A DNA stretch of 23,466 nucleotides, taken from contig CAZHZH010000044.1 in the NCBI GenBank assembly GCA_964537205.1, positions 1 through 23,466 on the forward strand, given 5' to 3'. A program made the position numbers and the translations under genes. Numbering within the stretch: position 1 is the first letter of the stretch; each line of letters opens with the position of its first letter. The notes beneath the pieces were generated by a model. It saw only the letters and a list, made by a program, of their open reading frames with translations, did no database searches and had not been told where the DNA came from. Positions 1 to 7,522 of this stretch are shown here, piece by piece. The DNA comes from Colivivens sp964537205 (GTDB taxonomy: Bacteria > Bacteroidota > Bacteroidia > Bacteroidales > Bacteroidaceae).

Positions 1-47
1 TGTATTCGCAGACTACAGGCGTTACGCAATCTGATAGGAGGCAGCTG

Positions 48-1172
48 TTGGAAAATGAGTTTGCGGGCAGGTCGCCGCTGATAACATACGGACTGGACAC
101 GCTGTCCCGTGAGGGGTTCACCAGCCTGAAGGCTGACGGTGTTAGGGTGACAGTACTTCCGCCCGACACCGCGCGACTGCTTTACGGCGACTACGCCAAA
201 GACGGGGCCATACAGGTGTGGAGCGGGGATCTTGCCAAAATGGCGACGGACGGCATAACGTACAGGGCCGCCTATGCCGACAACACCCTCAACAACCAGC
301 TCTGGAAAATCGGTCTCCTTGAATACAGGTTTCCAAAGTACGACCCCGTGTTCATACTGGAGGACGTGCGGAATACGAGGATCGGCAAACGCGAGTTCCT
401 GTCTTTTCCCGACTGCCACACCATGCACGTCTTTGCTCCCGGATGCGGCCGTTTCACGCCGGGCAGTGAGAAGGATCTGTTTGGGGTCGTGATTATCGTA
501 AGCAACAGGCGGAAGAGGACGTCCTTCATGAATGCCAGGGAATACGAGACCTATATGTACCGCAACAATGAACTGGTCAACTTCTTCGGGAACGATGATC
601 CGCTGTTCCTCCTTGACAGCGTGGAGATAAGCCGACGGGAGTTCCTCACGCTCGGCGAGGACAGCCTCGCCCTGATAGGATACTATACGGGAGATTTCGT
701 GAAGTCCCATTACAGGGGAGGATGTCCGAACGGTGTCGTGCTGGTGAAGAAATCGGACACCAGGTATGAGTATGACTACGACATGATGGTCTGCGACGTT
801 CCTACACCACTTGAGGCACGCAACTACTCATCCGGCTACACCATGCTGACGGACGAAACGATAGGCATTGAGAAATTCGCCGCCGCATGGCTGGCGGAAC
901 ATGCCCCCGACAGGCTGAGGGGAGTGGAAACGGAAGCTGACCTGGCCTGCATGGTGAGACCCGACGGCAGCTTGAAGCCGCTGCTCGTGCTGGACGTGGA
1001 AGGATGGAGGGACATGCCGCCGGAGACCGTCTCCGCTGTGGTCAGTACGGCCATGGAGATGGGGGAAGCCATTCCATTCACCTTTAGCATGACTTTTTTT
1101 GACAGGACGCATTCCCATACCGTGCTGCATATCAAATTCAACCTTCAACGGCAGTCTGACCATGATGAATGA
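48..1172 (+). CDS. Unknown protein with internal duplication, possibly 5' partial
   Basis: I do not recognise this protein and assign no function. It has no signal peptide or membrane helix and looks cytoplasmic. Seen directly: a motif DPVFILEDV...REFLSF around residues 99-120 recurs as DPLFLLDSV...REFLTL around residues 184-203, and each copy is followed about 30-40 residues later by a GVV(I/L)-type strand, so the middle of the protein looks like a tandem duplication of about 85 residues. The start is uncertain. The frame is open to position 3 with no ATG, so the gene may begin left of the window; the only start-like codon is TTG at 48, which has AGGAGG at 36-41. Shine-Dalgarno use is weak in Bacteroidetes, so this may be chance. 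It is much more GC-rich than the next two genes, suggesting a different origin or a compositional boundary between them. Confidence 0.7.
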   Translation: MENEFAGRSPLITYGLDTLSREGFTSLKADGVRVTVLPPDTARLLYGDYAKDGAIQVWSGDLAKMATDGITYRAAYADNTLNNQLWKIGLLEYRFPKYDPVFILEDVRNTRIGKREFLSFPDCHTMHVFAPGCGRFTPGSEKDLFGVVIIVSNRRKRTSFMNAREYETYMYRNNELVNFFGNDDPLFLLDSVEISRREFLTLGEDSLALIGYYTGDFVKSHYRGGCPNGVVLVKKSDTRYEYDYDMMVCDVPTPLEARNYSSGYTMLTDETIGIEKFAAAWLAEHAPDRLRGVETEADLACMVRPDGSLKPLLVLDVEGWRDMPPETVSAVVSTAMEMGEAIPFTFSMTFFDRTHSHTVLHIKFNLQRQSDHDE

Positions 1173-1400
1173 CTCTGCTAACAGACGAAAAGCAAACCGG
1201 AGATGTATTATGTTGTGCCTGGACAAAGAACGGCCGGCTGTCGTACCGGCGACAGTGTTTGTTGCCTCTTCATTGTGGCAACCTGATGCTTCGCATCTAG
1301 AACGAAGTGAATGAAAATCAGTGGGTGAGAGGTACAACGACTCATATGGTTCAGCGTATTCCGACAGCGACTATTTTTAAGCAGATAGCAGTAATTTAAA

Positions 1401-2876
1401 ATGAAAAAAATCATATTGGTAACAACGTATTGTTTCGTCTTTTTATATATTCTGGCATCAATCTTTTATATTGATTATGATTATGCCTTCGACAGCGTGC
1501 TTTCGAAAGAACTTGTCGCATGCTTGGTGTTTGAGTCATATATAATATTCGTATGTATAGTAAGTATGATTGTTGTATTTCAAAAGTGTCGTTATGAAAG
1601 ATCGTTATTGAAACATACCTGTAAAATAAATAGTAAGACGTTGCTTAGTATAATTATAATACCTTATATTATATATGTAGTAGTTTGTGACGACATTACA
1701 TTTGATGCCAAGGTGATAAATGGAGTCACCTCCTGGCTGGTTTTTACGTTGCCGTTTGTCTTGTTGTTGAGACTTAATCGAATTGCTCTCGTGATTGTAT
1801 TTACTTTATCAATCCTTTGCGTATTGTTTGTAAAGTCAAGAGTTGGCATACTATGTATTGCTGTTATGTTCTTGGTCTTTCACCTTCTTAAAAGGAGATT
1901 TTCTTATAGACGTATTTTTATTATAATACCGTTGTTGTCATTGTTATTGGTGGTACTCTATTGTTGCAATATAGATTCTGCTAATGGAAGGTTGTTGATA
2001 TGGCGAGTTTCTGCCAATGTGGTTAAGGATAGATTTCTTTGTGGAATGGGTTATAACGGATTTNNNNNNNNNNNNNNNNNNNNNNNNNNNNNNNNNNNNN
2101 NNNNNNNNNNNNNNNNNNNNNNNNNNNNNNNNNNNNNNNNNNNNNNNNNNNNNNNNNNNNNNNAAGATATTCTATGTCAATGTGCTTTTGTCTCTTTTGT
2201 GATGATACTAATCTATTCAATGTTCTCGTACCCATTAAAGTATCCGTTCACTTGGCTTATTATGTCAATTGATATTGTTATATTGATTGTCAACGAAAGG
2301 ACGCTGTACAAACTCATACCTGGAAATAAAATCCTTATTGTAGTATTGTCACTGATAGTGATAATCACGTCTGTAAAGAGTGTGAGGACGATATCAGACT
2401 TGGCTGCCCAAGTAAAATGGAAAAGCTGTTTATATGCGGTACACTATAGTCATGATAACCACTTTAAAGAATTCTGCGACTTAGAATCAAAATTAGAAGT
2501 CAATCCAAGGTACATGTATAATCTTTGTGCGGAATTATATTTACATGGTATGATCGACAAGTGTATTGACGCGGAAAATAAGTGTGAAAGTTTATGTGTG
2601 TCATATGAATTGATGCTTATAAAAGGTTATGCAAATGAAGAAAAGCATAGAGCGAGCGAGGCTGTAGACGCATATCTTTTAGCGCACTATATGTGTCCCA
2701 ACAGGTTCAGGCCATTATATCAGATCGCTATGATTTATTACAAGAATAACAATCAAGAACAGGCTTTAAAATATGCCAATGAGATCATGCGTAAAAAGGT
2801 GAAGATTCCATCAAAAGATATTGATAATATGCAAATGACAGTTTATGATAAAATATTAAAAAGTGAAACTCCATAG
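1401..2876 (+). CDS. O-antigen-ligase-like polytopic membrane protein with C-terminal TPR region
   Basis: Probable Wzy/WaaL/PglL-class integral membrane glycan ligase or polymerase, which would join lipid-linked glycans to an acceptor on the periplasmic side. Seen: many hydrophobic helices before residue 200, then NGRLLIWRVSANVV followed by GMGYNGF, the usual signature of Bacteroidetes O-antigen-ligase-like proteins. After the gap come further helices (MILIYSMFSYPLKYPF) and a soluble C-terminal region of about 130 residues that reads as TPR-like helices (YLLAHYMCPNRFRPLYQIAMIYY). A 100-N gap removes the periplasmic loop where the family's conserved His-containing segment is expected, so the catalytic loop cannot be checked and the 491-residue length is provisional. 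It starts at ATG after an AT-rich leader; a weak -7-like TATTTTTA lies at 1372-1379. The gene is AT-rich compared with both flanks. The acceptor (lipid A core, protein or polysaccharide) cannot be told from sequence. Confidence 0.75.
   Translation: MKKIILVTTYCFVFLYILASIFYIDYDYAFDSVLSKELVACLVFESYIIFVCIVSMIVVFQKCRYERSLLKHTCKINSKTLLSIIIIPYIIYVVVCDDITFDAKVINGVTSWLVFTLPFVLLLRLNRIALVIVFTLSILCVLFVKSRVGILCIAVMFLVFHLLKRRFSYRRIFIIIPLLSLLLVVLYCCNIDSANGRLLIWRVSANVVKDRFLCGMGYNGFXXXXXXXXXXXXXXXXXXXXXXXXXXXXXXXXXXDILCQCAFVSFVMILIYSMFSYPLKYPFTWLIMSIDIVILIVNERTLYKLIPGNKILIVVLSLIVIITSVKSVRTISDLAAQVKWKSCLYAVHYSHDNHFKEFCDLESKLEVNPRYMYNLCAELYLHGMIDKCIDAENKCESLCVSYELMLIKGYANEEKHRASEAVDAYLLAHYMCPNRFRPLYQIAMIYYKNNNQEQALKYANEIMRKKVKIPSKDIDNMQMTVYDKILKSETP
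2064..2163. other. Assembly gap of 100 Ns inside the ligase gene
   Basis: Exactly 100 unknown bases, the conventional placeholder for a gap of unknown size. The reading frame happens to stay open across it. From memory of related ligases, the segment between the GxGGF-type motif and the FSLFSYP-type helix is nearer 75-80 residues than the roughly 45 implied here, so the true gap is probably longer than 100 bases. Confidence 0.97.
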
Positions 2877-2936
2877 AGGTTATTGTAACGAGTCAGAATA
2901 TAAAACCATTTATTAATCACAAAAAATAAAAACATT

Positions 2937-3800
2937 ATGAAGATTAAAGTTATCAGTTTCTGTGTGATATGCATGTGTGCGATCTTATGTTTCGATTCAT
3001 GCAATCAAGAAGGTTCGTACGACTCTTGTACGAATTATGAACAATCAGTTCAAGAGAATTTGACAGAGCAATTTGAGAAAGAGTTTATTAGTAGGAACAA
3101 ACTAAGTACAAGGGCAGAGTCATTAAACTCTGTATATTTAGTTGGTTATACTACTATTGAGTGTAAATCGGACTTATACAAATATCTGAAAAGGATGCTA
3201 CAAAATGACGATTATCCGATGAAGGATTCGTATTGTGTCCTGGACTCTTCTATTCGTATATATTATCCGCTTCGAGATGCTGTTATTCTATATGACAACC
3301 GCAATTATTATGGGGCAAACCATGAAGGTCTCTTGACTATTGATGGCATCACAAATATCGCCAAAATAAAACTGGCAGGTAGGAAACCAACGGAACACAG
3401 TGTCGCTACAAAATTATATTCAACCGTTCATCCAGATAAATTATATAAGAAGGATAATGCCATAATATTTGATTTAGGAGTAAGATATAGAACATGTGAG
3501 GAAAATGCAAAGACTGTGATCTTGGCGACTCCTGAAGAGGGTGATTCAAAAAAAGTCAGTTGTACCAATAATCACAAAAAAACGAATTGTTCTTTGGAGT
3601 TTCCACAATGGGCTACAGGAAATTGCTCGCTTGAAAAAACAAGATGTATGGATTATAATGGTCCAATGGGTGACTGCACTCCAAAAGTAACGGCATTAAG
3701 TTTTCCTGGGAGTGATTGTTGCATTTCGTTATCGCATGGAGAATGTTGGAACGAAATTGGAATGGGTGCTCTCATGCTGCTTACTGCTGACACACAATGA
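2937..3800 (+). CDS. Cysteine-rich secreted protein, possible lipoprotein
   Basis: Function unknown. The N-terminus MKIKVISFCVICMCAILCFDSC is a Sec-type signal with a poor lipobox ending at Cys22; the following NQEGSYD contains acidic residues, so an exported lipoprotein is possible but the -3 Phe is atypical. The middle, roughly residues 60-200, has no recognised domain. The last 70 residues hold eight cysteines, including the twice-used string NCSLE and a CC pair, which fits a disulfide-stabilised extracytoplasmic domain. It lies 60 bp behind the O-antigen-ligase-like gene with no clear promoter between them, so cotranscription is likely, and the two share the same AT-rich composition. Bacteroidetes often place small secreted proteins such as the NVEALL family next to O-antigen-ligase-like genes; this protein is larger and is not an obvious NVEALL member. 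It could be an acceptor, a partner or an unrelated passenger. Confidence 0.7.
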   Translation: MKIKVISFCVICMCAILCFDSCNQEGSYDSCTNYEQSVQENLTEQFEKEFISRNKLSTRAESLNSVYLVGYTTIECKSDLYKYLKRMLQNDDYPMKDSYCVLDSSIRIYYPLRDAVILYDNRNYYGANHEGLLTIDGITNIAKIKLAGRKPTEHSVATKLYSTVHPDKLYKKDNAIIFDLGVRYRTCEENAKTVILATPEEGDSKKVSCTNNHKKTNCSLEFPQWATGNCSLEKTRCMDYNGPMGDCTPKVTALSFPGSDCCISLSHGECWNEIGMGALMLLTADTQ

Positions 3801-3870
3801 GCATGAACTAATTTCATACAAAATGTATGGTATATTAACGTGAGTGCGACGAAATATAGTGGTTGGCGAA

Positions 3871-3901
3871 CTTGGGGATTAGTGAAAATGTTGTATCTTT
3901 G
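3871..3901 (+). promoter_or_regulatory. Bacteroidetes-type promoter for the three-repeat membrane protein
   Basis: CTTG at 3871-3874, 19 bases, then TATCTTTG at 3894-3901, matching the TTTG / TAnnTTTG primary-sigma consensus. The predicted transcript start is about 50 bases before the ATG at 3954. Confidence 0.7.
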
Positions 3902-3953
3902 TTCGCATTCTTGATGTTTCCAATGTTTGATAAAATAATATATTTAAGATATT

Positions 3954-4562
3954 ATGATAGGTGTGTTCTTCCCGTTTGACGGAGTGATGGTGATGTTTAT
4001 CACTTTGGCTTATTTTGTCTGCCCCGAAAGATGGCTGGGCGGCAAATACAGATTGATTGAGTTCTTTTTGGTTACGGTAGGTGTGTATTTCCTCGCATTC
4101 ATGATATACAGACTGTTGTTTATTACAAGAAGTCTGTCGCCAACGTTGCTGATTCAAGATATGAGGCGCAACTTTTGCTTGGGTATTGTTCCTTGGATGT
4201 GCATGCTCTATTTTCTGGTTCCTGTCAAATGGACAGGTGCAAAATACGAGTATCTTAAGTTCTTTCTGCTTTCTCTTGGCCTCTACTGCCTGGTGTTCTT
4301 AGGGTTCAAGATTCTTTTTATGCGTGATACATTCCTTGTCGAAGGCGCGCCAAGGGGAAGGATAACATTGTTCTATGATTTGTTTTGGACGTTGCTTGTC
4401 CCGTGGATTACCGTGAGCCATTTGGTGTATCCGTTTAGGAAAGTGAGACGTAACAGACACGTCATATTCTTCTCGGTACTCATCTCTGTGGGATTGTTTG
4501 CGTCGTATTTTGCGGTATACTTTTTGGTTCTGCTCAATAATGTGATATTGGGACCTATGTGA
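3954..4562 (+). CDS. Small six-helix membrane protein built from three repeats
   Basis: Unrecognised inner-membrane protein of 202 residues that is almost entirely hydrophobic helices with short basic loops. Seen: residues 18-60 and 84-126 align without gaps with about 16 identities in 43. The shared pattern is YF..P..W.G.KY....FFL...G.Y.L.F, that is, a helix, a Pro/basic loop and a second helix. A looser third copy starts near residue 154. Copies two and three are both preceded by VPW exactly ten residues before the loop Pro (80 to 90 and 150 to 160). This gives three two-helix units and six predicted membrane segments. No catalytic or DNA-binding domain is present. It has its own promoter and ends by overlapping the 3' end of the opposing TPR/HTH gene by 8 bp. 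It resembles in general style the membrane moieties of Bacteroidetes LytTR or histidine-kinase sensors, but that is only an impression. Confidence 0.75.
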   Translation: MIGVFFPFDGVMVMFITLAYFVCPERWLGGKYRLIEFFLVTVGVYFLAFMIYRLLFITRSLSPTLLIQDMRRNFCLGIVPWMCMLYFLVPVKWTGAKYEYLKFFLLSLGLYCLVFLGFKILFMRDTFLVEGAPRGRITLFYDLFWTLLVPWITVSHLVYPFRKVRRNRHVIFFSVLISVGLFASYFAVYFLVLLNNVILGPM

Positions 4563-6213
4563 AATCATGGATTAAGGAGTCGAGGCTGACATTAAACATT
4601 GACTCTATATGGTGGTATCTCCGATTGATGACTGAAGGTGCGTTCTTTAGAATGCGTGAGATGTCGGCTTGTTTGAATCCAAGCTTCAGCAGGTAGATGA
4701 ACACTAAGTCCTTGTTGTTGATAGTTGGACAAAGGTCGAGGATCTGTCTCCTGAAGTTTGGATAAGTTTTGTCTACCGTATTGAAGATGGTGTCCCATGA
4801 TTCTTGTTCCAACTTTTTATCTATATCATTACTGAGTACTGATAGGTGTGTTGTTAAAACAGAGATGTCGGTTGAGGATTCCGCACGCAGTTGTTTGTCT
4901 ATTTTTACTTTTTCCGACAGGTCGGTGTGCTGCTTTGAAACGTAGTTCAACTTGTCGGAAACTGTTTTCATGTCGGTGTTGTACTTCTTCCTCCATTCTT
5001 TGACTACGATGATTATCAAGGCTGCGGCGAATACAATGAAGAACATGAACACAATGAATCCCGCATGAAACAGTCGGATCCAGGATTCTTCAAGATTGTT
5101 CTGTAAGTGTGTGAGCTTGGTATTATTGACGGACGACAAAGCATCTGTTATCACTACATCCTTCTTCGTTCTTGTTATGTTGTTGATGGAGTCTTGAAAC
5201 CTGTAGTTTGCGGCCATGAATGCAAAGGCTTCGTGATCTTTCCCATTGGCATGTAACAGCATGGACAGTTGTTTGCATATATATGCTTGCTGTGTAATAT
5301 CCGTCACGGCATGATAAGCGTGTAAGTAGTAGTAAGCGGATGAGTCGGTGGCTTGGGTAATGTTGTAATGGTAGTCGCCCAATGCTGTATATAAGTTCGC
5401 ATTTAATGTGCCGGCATCCAACCTTTTTATGACATTCAGGGTTTGAATTGCAAGACAAGTGTCGTGTGTTTCAGAGTAGAAAGACAACTGCTCACCAAGA
5501 TAATCGTTGGCGTGTGAGTCTTTAAGATCATTCTTAAGCATCAATTCCATACATTGGCTAAAGCAGGTTTTAGCGAATGCCAAGCTGTCCACTTGAAATG
5601 AAAATCTGCCCATGCGTTGATATGTATTGTAATCCGAAATCCTAAGACTTTCTTGTATGTCGAACGATTCTCTCATTGCAGTGTAGGCAGAATGCCATTC
5701 TTGCGTCTCATGGTAAATGATGGCCGTTCTGCTGAATACACCGGCAAGCGCAATGGAGTCTTCTCTTTCAAGTGTGTTTGTTTCCGCAAACCGCCTGGCC
5801 TCGTCAAACCATGTGAGAGCCTGGGCGTTTTTCCTCATCTCTTGGTATGTGGTGCCGGTAAGGTATAACACTTCCATTTTCTCGTGAGTATTGCCGGCGC
5901 TATGTAAATATATATACTTGTTCAATGCGAGTATCGTGCTGTCTGATTTATGAGTCACGCCGCACAATGTCTCAGCTTTGTACTTAATCAGGTCAAACCG
6001 CTTCCTCGTGTATTCTAATCCGTCCTTGTATAAGTCAGTCACCGCCATCACGCTGTCGAGCCCCCGCTTAGGATCGGTCTGTAATATATTGTCGAGTTGC
6101 TTTAATTTCATTTCACGAGCCGTGTCGGCCGAGTCGTAGCATGACACTGCTATAAGTAGTGTAAGCAGAAGTACTGGGAGCAGGCTGAGTATTTTTGTCT
6201 TTTTCATACGCAT
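4555..6213 (-). CDS. Membrane-anchored TPR protein with C-terminal helix-turn-helix
   Basis: Probable one-protein signalling factor of a kind common in Bacteroidetes: an extracytoplasmic TPR sensor, one membrane helix and a cytoplasmic DNA-binding tail. In order: signal or lipoprotein-like N-terminus with Cys25 after LLIAVS; TPR-like helical repeats about residues 35-345; a transmembrane helix about 381-404 followed by basic residues; a charged coiled-coil-like stretch about 405-470; and a C-terminal region about 475-545 with the family pattern YPNFRRQILDLCP, then LGFKQADISRILKNAPSVINRRYHHI, which reads as a helix-turn-helix. Met3 is an equally good start. No clear -7/-33 pair precedes it; TAACTTTA on the minus strand at 6238-6231 is the nearest match. 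Its target genes are unknown; the convergent membrane protein and the AT-rich module next door are the obvious candidates. It could also be only a signalling scaffold. Confidence 0.8.
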   Translation of the reverse strand: MRMKKTKILSLLPVLLLTLLIAVSCYDSADTAREMKLKQLDNILQTDPKRGLDSVMAVTDLYKDGLEYTRKRFDLIKYKAETLCGVTHKSDSTILALNKYIYLHSAGNTHEKMEVLYLTGTTYQEMRKNAQALTWFDEARRFAETNTLEREDSIALAGVFSRTAIIYHETQEWHSAYTAMRESFDIQESLRISDYNTYQRMGRFSFQVDSLAFAKTCFSQCMELMLKNDLKDSHANDYLGEQLSFYSETHDTCLAIQTLNVIKRLDAGTLNANLYTALGDYHYNITQATDSSAYYYLHAYHAVTDITQQAYICKQLSMLLHANGKDHEAFAFMAANYRFQDSINNITRTKKDVVITDALSSVNNTKLTHLQNNLEESWIRLFHAGFIVFMFFIVFAAALIIIVVKEWRKKYNTDMKTVSDKLNYVSKQHTDLSEKVKIDKQLRAESSTDISVLTTHLSVLSNDIDKKLEQESWDTIFNTVDKTYPNFRRQILDLCPTINNKDLVFIYLLKLGFKQADISRILKNAPSVINRRYHHIESMFNVSLDSLIHDFT

Positions 6214-6334
6214 GATATCAAACTCGGGTGTAAAGTTAGTGATAATTTCTCAAATACGGGCGTATGGCTCTGCGGATTTGTGATGAAAAGCGGAAATAAA
6301 CACGGGATGACACTGAGGAACGGAGAATTATTCG

Positions 6335-6342
6335 TAAATTTG
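6335..6342 (+). promoter_or_regulatory. Probable -7 box for the meaB operon
   Basis: TAAATTTG matches TAnnTTTG and lies 77 bases before the meaB ATG. No good TTTG is seen 19-21 bases upstream (only CTG at 6313-6315), so the call rests on the -7 box and on its position ahead of a long operon. Confidence 0.5.
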
Positions 6343-6418
6343 CAGAAATAATATTAGGGCTGATTCGTTATTATATATTAGTGGCGATTTGCCTTTCTAA
6401 TGATAAAATACAATTGAT

Positions 6419-7522
6419 ATGGAGCATCCGGAGAACAGCGCGGAATATGAAGGACTGACGGTCAACGCGGGAGTGGATCATCAGGAGATGGTGAATCCTT
6501 ATCTTGGCAAGATGAGGAAGAAACGCACAAGGCTATATACGCCGGGCGAGTATGTCGACGGCATATTGAAGGGCGACGTAACGAGGTTGAGCCAGGCTGT
6601 CACCTTGATAGAGAGTACGCTCCCCGAACACCAGACAGTGGCGCAGGAAGTGATAGAGAAGTGCCTGCCGTTTTCGGGCAACTCCGTGAGGATCGGCATC
6701 TCGGGCGTGCCGGGAGCGGGCAAGTCGACGAGTATTGACAACTTCGGCATCTACGTGCTTGAGAAGTACGGAGGCAAGCTGGCGGTACTCGCCATCGACC
6801 CTTCGAGCGAGAAGACGAAGGGCAGCATCCTGGGCGACAAGACAAGGATGGAAAAGCTGGCCGTGCATCCCAAATCGTTCATACGCCCATCGCCGACGGC
6901 AGGTTCGCTCGGAGGCGTGGCGCGCAAGACCCGTGAGACCATCATCCTGTGCGAGGCGGCCGGATACGACAAGATATTCGTAGAGACAGTGGGTGTGGGA
7001 CAGAGTGAGACCGCGTGCCATTCGATGGTCGATTACTTCCTGCTTATTCAGCTGGCCGGTACTGGCGACGAGCTGCAGGGCATAAAGCGCGGCATTATGG
7101 AAATAGCCGACGGCATTGTTATCAACAAGGCTGACGGAAACAACGTGGACAAGGCCGCACTCGCCGCCAACCACTTCCGCAACGCCCTCCACCTGTTCCC
7201 GCTGCCCGACAGCGGCATAGTTCCGGAGGTGCAGTGCTATTCTGGCTTCTACAACCTGAACGTGGACAAGGTGATGGACATGGTGTTCGACTATATCGAC
7301 AAGGTGAAGGCCTCGGGCTACTTCCAGTACCGTCGCAACGAGCAGGCGAAATATTGGATGTACGAGAGCATCAACGAGCATTTGCGGAACAGCTTCTATT
7401 ACAACAAGCATATCAAGGCTATGATTCCGGAGATGGAGAACCTGGTGCTTGGCGGACAGATGACTTCGTTCGTCGCCGCAAACAAGCTTCTGCAGGAATA
7501 TTATGAGATTATCAAGAAATGA
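6419..7522 (+). CDS. meaB: MeaB/ArgK-type GTPase, chaperone of methylmalonyl-CoA mutase
   Basis: Cytoplasmic G3E-family GTPase that gates loading and protects the adenosylcobalamin cofactor of methylmalonyl-CoA mutase, which in Bacteroidales works in the succinate-propionate pathway. Seen: Walker A GVPGAGKST at residues 96-104; the family strings DPSSEKTKGSILGDKTRM near 128-144 and RPSPTAGSLGGVARKTRE near 156-173; the switch segment ETVGVGQSE at 189-197; and the guanine-specificity motif NKAD at 236-239. The 367 residues are near the usual length and the protein appears intact. No mutase subunit lies in the window. It is first in a forward operon and its stop overlaps the porQ start as ATGA, indicating translational coupling. 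The identification is firm; activity with the mutase is family knowledge. Confidence 0.95.
   Translation: MEHPENSAEYEGLTVNAGVDHQEMVNPYLGKMRKKRTRLYTPGEYVDGILKGDVTRLSQAVTLIESTLPEHQTVAQEVIEKCLPFSGNSVRIGISGVPGAGKSTSIDNFGIYVLEKYGGKLAVLAIDPSSEKTKGSILGDKTRMEKLAVHPKSFIRPSPTAGSLGGVARKTRETIILCEAAGYDKIFVETVGVGQSETACHSMVDYFLLIQLAGTGDELQGIKRGIMEIADGIVINKADGNNVDKAALAANHFRNALHLFPLPDSGIVPEVQCYSGFYNLNVDKVMDMVFDYIDKVKASGYFQYRRNEQAKYWMYESINEHLRNSFYYNKHIKAMIPEMENLVLGGQMTSFVAANKLLQEYYEIIKK

Noticed and set aside
1173..1400. Possible attachment site or small gene between the GC-rich and AT-rich genes
   Set aside because: Only short hairpins (GATGC-TTC-GCATC near 1282-1294 and GCCGG/CCGGC near 1233-1250) and a 35-codon frame are visible; there is no tRNA, direct repeat or integrase to support an integration junction.
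3815..3829. CATACA-AAA-TGTATG hairpin after the Cys-rich gene as a terminator
   Set aside because: Six A/T-rich pairs, a three-base loop and no T-run; too weak to call.
6533..7411. 292-codon open frame antisense to meaB
   Set aside because: Leucine/valine/histidine-rich composition typical of a reverse-complement shadow; meaB motifs prove the forward frame.
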